DNA of 7,046 nucleotides from assembly GCA_011049955.1 (NCBI GenBank), contig DRGV01000002.1:1-7046 (forward strand). Reading direction: 5' to 3'. This DNA comes from a bacterium (GTDB lineage Bacteria > UBP18 > UBA7526). The stretch's first letter is position 1; each line of letters starts with the position of its first letter. Made by a program: the position numbers and the translations under genes. This document shows positions 4,512 to 7,046 of the stretch, piece after piece. The notes under the pieces are model-generated. The model searched no databases and was not told the origin of the DNA. It saw nothing but the letters and a program-made list of their open reading frames with translations.

Positions 4512-5621
4512 TTATATCATATTTTCTATCTCAGCCAAAAGTGCTTTGACTAAATCCTTCTCTTTTACCTTCTTTATTACTCTGCCTTTTCTAAAGATTA
4601 TCCCGATCTTCTTTCCACCAGCAATGCCGATATCGGCTTCCCGGGCCTCTCCCGGACCATTCACCACACAGCCCATGATGGCCACTTTCAGTGTTGCAGG
4701 CTTCAGGCTCCAGGCTTCAGGCTTCAGGCTTTTTAATTCTTTAGCTTGTGGCTTGTAGCTTGTGGCTTGTAGCCGAGATAATCGCTTCTCTACCTGTTGG
4801 GCTATTTTAATTAGGTCTATCTCACAGCGGCCACAGGTGGGGCAGGCAATAATTTCAATCCCTTTTCGTAGTCCCAAAGCCCTCAATATCTCATAGCCTA
4901 CCCTTATCTCTTCCTGGGGTGGACCAGTAAGGGAGACCCTAATGGTATCTCCTATTCCCTTGAGTAATAGGCTCCCAATTCCTATAGCAGATTTAATTAT
5001 TCCAGAGGGGGGAAGGCCGGTGGCCGTTATTCCCAGATGAAGAGGATAGTCACATCTCTTTGCCATTAGACGATAGGCTTCTGTAGTAGTTAGAACATCA
5101 CTTGCTTTCAGAGAGACGATGATATCGTAGAACTTCTCTTTTTCAAATATTTTTATAGAGTCTAAGGCACTCCTTACCATGGCCTGGGCCAAAGGGCCCT
5201 TATATCTCTTTCTATCGAGAGAACCGGAGTTCACTCCAATCCTTATGGGGATTTCCTTCTCTCTTGCTTTCCTTACAATCTGGATAATTCTCTTTTTGTC
5301 TCTGATATTCCCTGGATTTATCCTTATGCCATCCGCTCCATTCTCCATTGCTTCTAAGGCCAATCTGTAATCAAAATGAATATCGGCGACCAGAGGAATT
5401 TTAATTCTTCTCTTTATCTCAGGGATTGCCCTTGCTGCCTCCCTGCCTGGGATGGCAACCCTTATGATCTCACAGCCCTCTTTCTCTAACTCTTTAATCT
5501 GCTTAACTGTTGCTTATACATCTCTGGTATCTGTCTTGGTCATGGACTGGATAGAGACCGCGGCCCCACCACCAACCTTCACCCTACCAATAGAAGTCTG
5601 ATGAGTCCTTCTTCGTTTCAA
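4512..5621 (-). CDS. ispG: 4-hydroxy-3-methylbut-2-enyl diphosphate synthase IspG (GcpE), interrupted by in-frame TAA
   Basis: IspG is the iron-sulfur enzyme converting methylerythritol cyclodiphosphate to HMBPP, the penultimate MEP step. The frame spans 369 codons from a TTG at 5621, which has GAGG (5631-5628) 6 nt upstream, 3 nt after the rseP stop. The N-terminus reads KRRRTHQTSIGRVKVGGGA, then VSIQSMTKTDTRDV, as in the family. Codon 36 is TAA (5516-5514) where relatives have a sense codon, often Glu or Lys. The same frame then continues with ATVKQIKELE, PLVADIHFDYRLALEA and GADGIRINPGNI of the TIM-barrel domain. The C-terminal cluster domain has CPTCGRC (C260, C263) and GCVVNGPGEA (C318, E325), the three Cys and one Glu that hold the [4Fe-4S] centre. 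Residues 285-309 are a repeat-encoded insertion between the two cluster half-sites. A restart at the TTG at 5363 would lose 86 barrel residues and is unlikely to be active. Confidence 0.92.
4695..4771 (-). repeat. Two 7-bp word arrays forming an in-frame insertion in ispG
   Basis: On the plus strand five heptamers run at 4698-4732 (AGGCTTC, AGGCTCC, AGGCTTC, AGGCTTC, AGGCTTT) and four at 4744-4771 (GCTTGTG, GCTTGTA, GCTTGTG, GCTTGTA). They encode QATSYKPQAKEL and KSLKPEAWSLKPA, about 25 residues between EKRLSRL and TLKVAIMGC, which are normally close together in IspG. Frame is kept. Confidence 0.9.
5514..5516 (-). other. In-frame TAA (codon 36) in ispG
   Basis: The minus strand reads GAT GTA TAA GCA ACT GTT; the conserved protein sequence continues in the same frame on both sides. 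One base change from GAA or AAA would explain it. Confidence 0.85.
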
Positions 5622-5624
5622 ATC

Positions 5625-6701
5625 TTACCTCGCTATTGACTCCCTTATCCAATCTATAAATCTGGGAATATCATTACGGATGACAATGGCAAATATCAAA
5701 AGAATAATAAATAGTCCAATCTGTTGGGTGATCTCTTGGGCCCTGATGCTTAAGGACTTCTTTCTTATCCCCTCTAAGGCTAAGAAGAGAATGTGGCCTC
5801 CATCCAAAAGAGGAATGGGCAGGAGATTTATCACAAATAGGTTGACGCTGAAAAGGGCTATGAAACCTAATAAAGTGGTAAACCCTACCTGAGCTGCGGT
5901 TCCTGCTGCCTGGGCGATAAAGAGCGGGCCGGCCAGACTCTTTAATGGAACTCTTCCGCTGATTAACATTCCCAGACCTTTTAAAGTTAAAACAGTCAAG
6001 CCTATGGTTTGTCTCCATCCTTTCTGAATAGCGTCTCCTATGCCGTATCTGATCTTAATAAGTTCTTCAGGAAAGGTGATCCCAATTATCCCTATCTTTT
6101 CTTCCTGACCTAATAAGTTCTTAACTTTCTTGGATTCAGGGATTATGGTAAGAGTAAACTTCTCACTTTTTCTTTGGATAGTAAATTTTAATTCTTTATC
6201 CGGATTGGCAAAGACTATTCTTTGCATCTCTTCACCGCGTATAACTTTCTTCCCCTCGATAGCAACTATTCTATCGCCTATTTCGAGACCCGCTCTTTCT
6301 GCCGGAGTATCCTTTAATACTCCCCCTACCTCAGTGGGTAGACCGGGAATACCGACGGCGAAAATAAGGGAGAATAGGAAAAAGGCAAGGACGAAGTTTG
6401 CCAGGGGGCCAGTTACGATAACTAAGAATCTTGCTCCTATGCTACGTGAGAGGAATTCCCATCTCTTTCCTTTTAACTTCTCATGGGGGTCGTCGCCCGC
6501 CAGCTTGACATATCCCCCAAGGGGAATGGCAGAGAGACGATATTCCGTCTCTCCTCTCTTAAACCCAAAAAGTTTGGGACCAAACCCTAAGGAGAACTTC
6601 TCTACCCGCACACCTATCTTTTTACAGGCAAGAAAATGGCCGAACTCGTGGAAAAGGATGAGGATACCGAAAGTAAAAAGAGTGGCTAAAATGGTCAACA
6701 T
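5625..6701 (-). CDS. rseP: RIP (site-2-type) zinc metalloprotease RseP
   Basis: This inner-membrane protease cuts transmembrane segments of its substrates, such as anti-sigma factors or remnant signal peptides. The zinc motif HEFGH (18-22) sits in the first membrane helix, and the third zinc ligand lies in LLPIPLLDGGH (D300). Four hydrophobic segments fit at about 2-24, 92-118, 273-298 and 326-342. A single PDZ domain (about 122-190, with AERAGLEIGDRIVAIEG) lies between helices 2 and 3; E. coli RseP, near 450 residues, has two, whereas many bacteria have this one-PDZ form. The ATG at 6701 overlaps the dxr stop by 7 bp, indicating translational coupling, and ispG begins 3 nt after the rseP stop. 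The dxr-rseP-ispG order is common in bacteria. The actual substrate cannot be told from this sequence. Confidence 0.96.
   Translation of the reverse strand: MLTILATLFTFGILILFHEFGHFLACKKIGVRVEKFSLGFGPKLFGFKRGETEYRLSAIPLGGYVKLAGDDPHEKLKGKRWEFLSRSIGARFLVIVTGPLANFVLAFFLFSLIFAVGIPGLPTEVGGVLKDTPAERAGLEIGDRIVAIEGKKVIRGEEMQRIVFANPDKELKFTIQRKSEKFTLTIIPESKKVKNLLGQEEKIGIIGITFPEELIKIRYGIGDAIQKGWRQTIGLTVLTLKGLGMLISGRVPLKSLAGPLFIAQAAGTAAQVGFTTLLGFIALFSVNLFVINLLPIPLLDGGHILFLALEGIRKKSLSIRAQEITQQIGLFIILLIFAIVIRNDIPRFIDWIRESIAR
5628..5631 (-). promoter_or_regulatory. Ribosome binding site supporting the TTG start of ispG
   Basis: GAGG overlaps the end of rseP and lies 6 nt before TTG at 5621. No ATG or GTG in this frame offers a better start, since the rseP stop is in the same frame just upstream. 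Confidence 0.7.
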
Positions 6702-7027
6702 CTTAAGGCTTCCTCTCTCGCCCAGGCATCTGCCTTCAGGATCTCCCTTAGGGCGGGACTCTTGATCGGCTTATGCCTATTCAATACTTTCTCAATCATC
6801 TTAGGAATTTTCGTGAATCCAATCTTTCTTTTTAGGAATAGGGAGACAGCAATCTCGTTGGTAGCATTCAAAACCACCGGTGCCGTTCCCCCAATTCTGG
6901 CTGCCTCATAGGCTAATTTTAGACAAGGAAACTTTCTGGTATCCGGCTTCTGAAAGGTGAGTCCCTTGATCTTAGTAAGATCCAGTCTCTTTAAGGGCGC
7001 GGAAAGCCTCTCGGGATAGGTCAGAGC
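6695..7027 (-). CDS. dxr: 1-deoxy-D-xylulose 5-phosphate reductoisomerase, C-terminal part
   Basis: Dxr (IspC) converts DXP to methylerythritol phosphate with NADPH, the committed MEP step. Only the last 110 residues are present, starting ALTYPERLSAPLKRLDLTK. LTFQKPDTRKFPCLKLAYEA and VVLNATNEIAVSLFL are typical of the family's C-terminal region, and KIGFTKIPKMIEKVL belongs to the final helical domain. The catalytic residues lie upstream, outside the window. The first genuine bases end at 7027; the apparent start codon at 7042-7040 and the residues YKRQ come from sequencing adapter, not from the gene. The TGA at 6697-6695 overlaps the rseP start. Together with ispG it puts two MEP enzymes in one operon. 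Confidence 0.95.
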   Translation of the reverse strand, partial: ALTYPERLSAPLKRLDLTKIKGLTFQKPDTRKFPCLKLAYEAARIGGTAPVVLNATNEIAVSLFLKRKIGFTKIPKMIEKVLNRHKPIKSPALREILKADAWAREEALRC

Positions 7028-7046
7028 CTGTCTCTTATACACATCT
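7028..7046. other. Nextera/Tn5 mosaic-end adapter left at the contig end
   Basis: The last 19 bases, CTGTCTCTTATACACATCT, are exactly the transposase mosaic end used in Nextera libraries. They are not genomic. Read on the minus strand they add the false peptide MYKRQ before the true Dxr residues. Confidence 0.97.

Noticed and set aside
5514..5516. TAA recoded as a sense codon
   Set aside because: TAA also ends rseP, ispG, proS and rimP at the expected family lengths, so the code is standard here.
5674..6018. Alternative minus-strand frame within rseP
   Set aside because: It is a shifted reading of the RseP C-terminal membrane region, whose own frame carries the LDGG motif.
6130..6765. Open frame of 211 codons on the plus strand opposite rseP and dxr
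   Set aside because: It is antisense to conserved RseP motifs and crosses the dxr-rseP overlap; composition is that of a mirror frame.

Overview
The window is a bacterial housekeeping block read entirely on the minus strand. In transcription order (high to low coordinates) it holds the end of dxr, then rseP, ispG, proS, rimP, nusA and the start of infB. This is the widespread cluster linking the MEP isoprenoid pathway, a site-2 membrane protease, prolyl-tRNA synthetase and the rimP-nusA-infB ribosome/transcription group. All genes use ordinary bacterial starts (ATG, one TTG), Shine-Dalgarno sites and TAA/TGA stops. The order resembles Firmicutes, Deltaproteobacteria and several uncultivated phyla. 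There is no ylxR or ylxQ between nusA and infB, and no polC before rimP. Together with the Nextera adapter at the contig end, this suggests an uncultivated bacterium from a metagenome assembly; the phylum cannot be fixed from this window.

Layout: 7027-6695 is the C-terminal part of dxr, overlapping rseP by 7 bp (6701-5625). ispG follows after 3 nt (5621-4512) and carries an in-frame TAA at codon 36. A 126-bp gap made partly of 7- and 8-bp tandem words precedes proS (4385-2658). The 238-bp gap from 2657 to 2420 holds a 13-bp perfect inverted repeat (probable proS terminator), a good sigma-70-like promoter and a terminator-like leader hairpin, so rimP-nusA-infB probably has its own attenuated promoter. 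rimP (2419-1943) is separated from nusA (1683-429) by a 259-bp gap dominated by a long imperfect hairpin of 8-bp words. nusA is frameshifted at a G8 tract. A 188-bp gap of 7- and 8-bp words then leads to infB (240-1, cut by the window edge).

How the genes work together: Dxr and IspG are the second and penultimate enzymes of the MEP pathway to isoprenoid precursors. RseP cleaves transmembrane substrates in the envelope stress response. ProS charges tRNA-Pro. RimP matures the 30S subunit, NusA controls pausing and termination, and IF-2 starts translation.

The most unusual signal is a set of short tandem 'word' arrays, mostly of 7- or 8-bp units, with a different word at each site. They fill three of the four intergenic gaps and also sit in frame inside rimP, proS and ispG. 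proS additionally carries a 27-bp palindromic insertion encoding 9 residues. Two essential genes (nusA, ispG) are broken by single-base events that may be sequence errors or real lesions.
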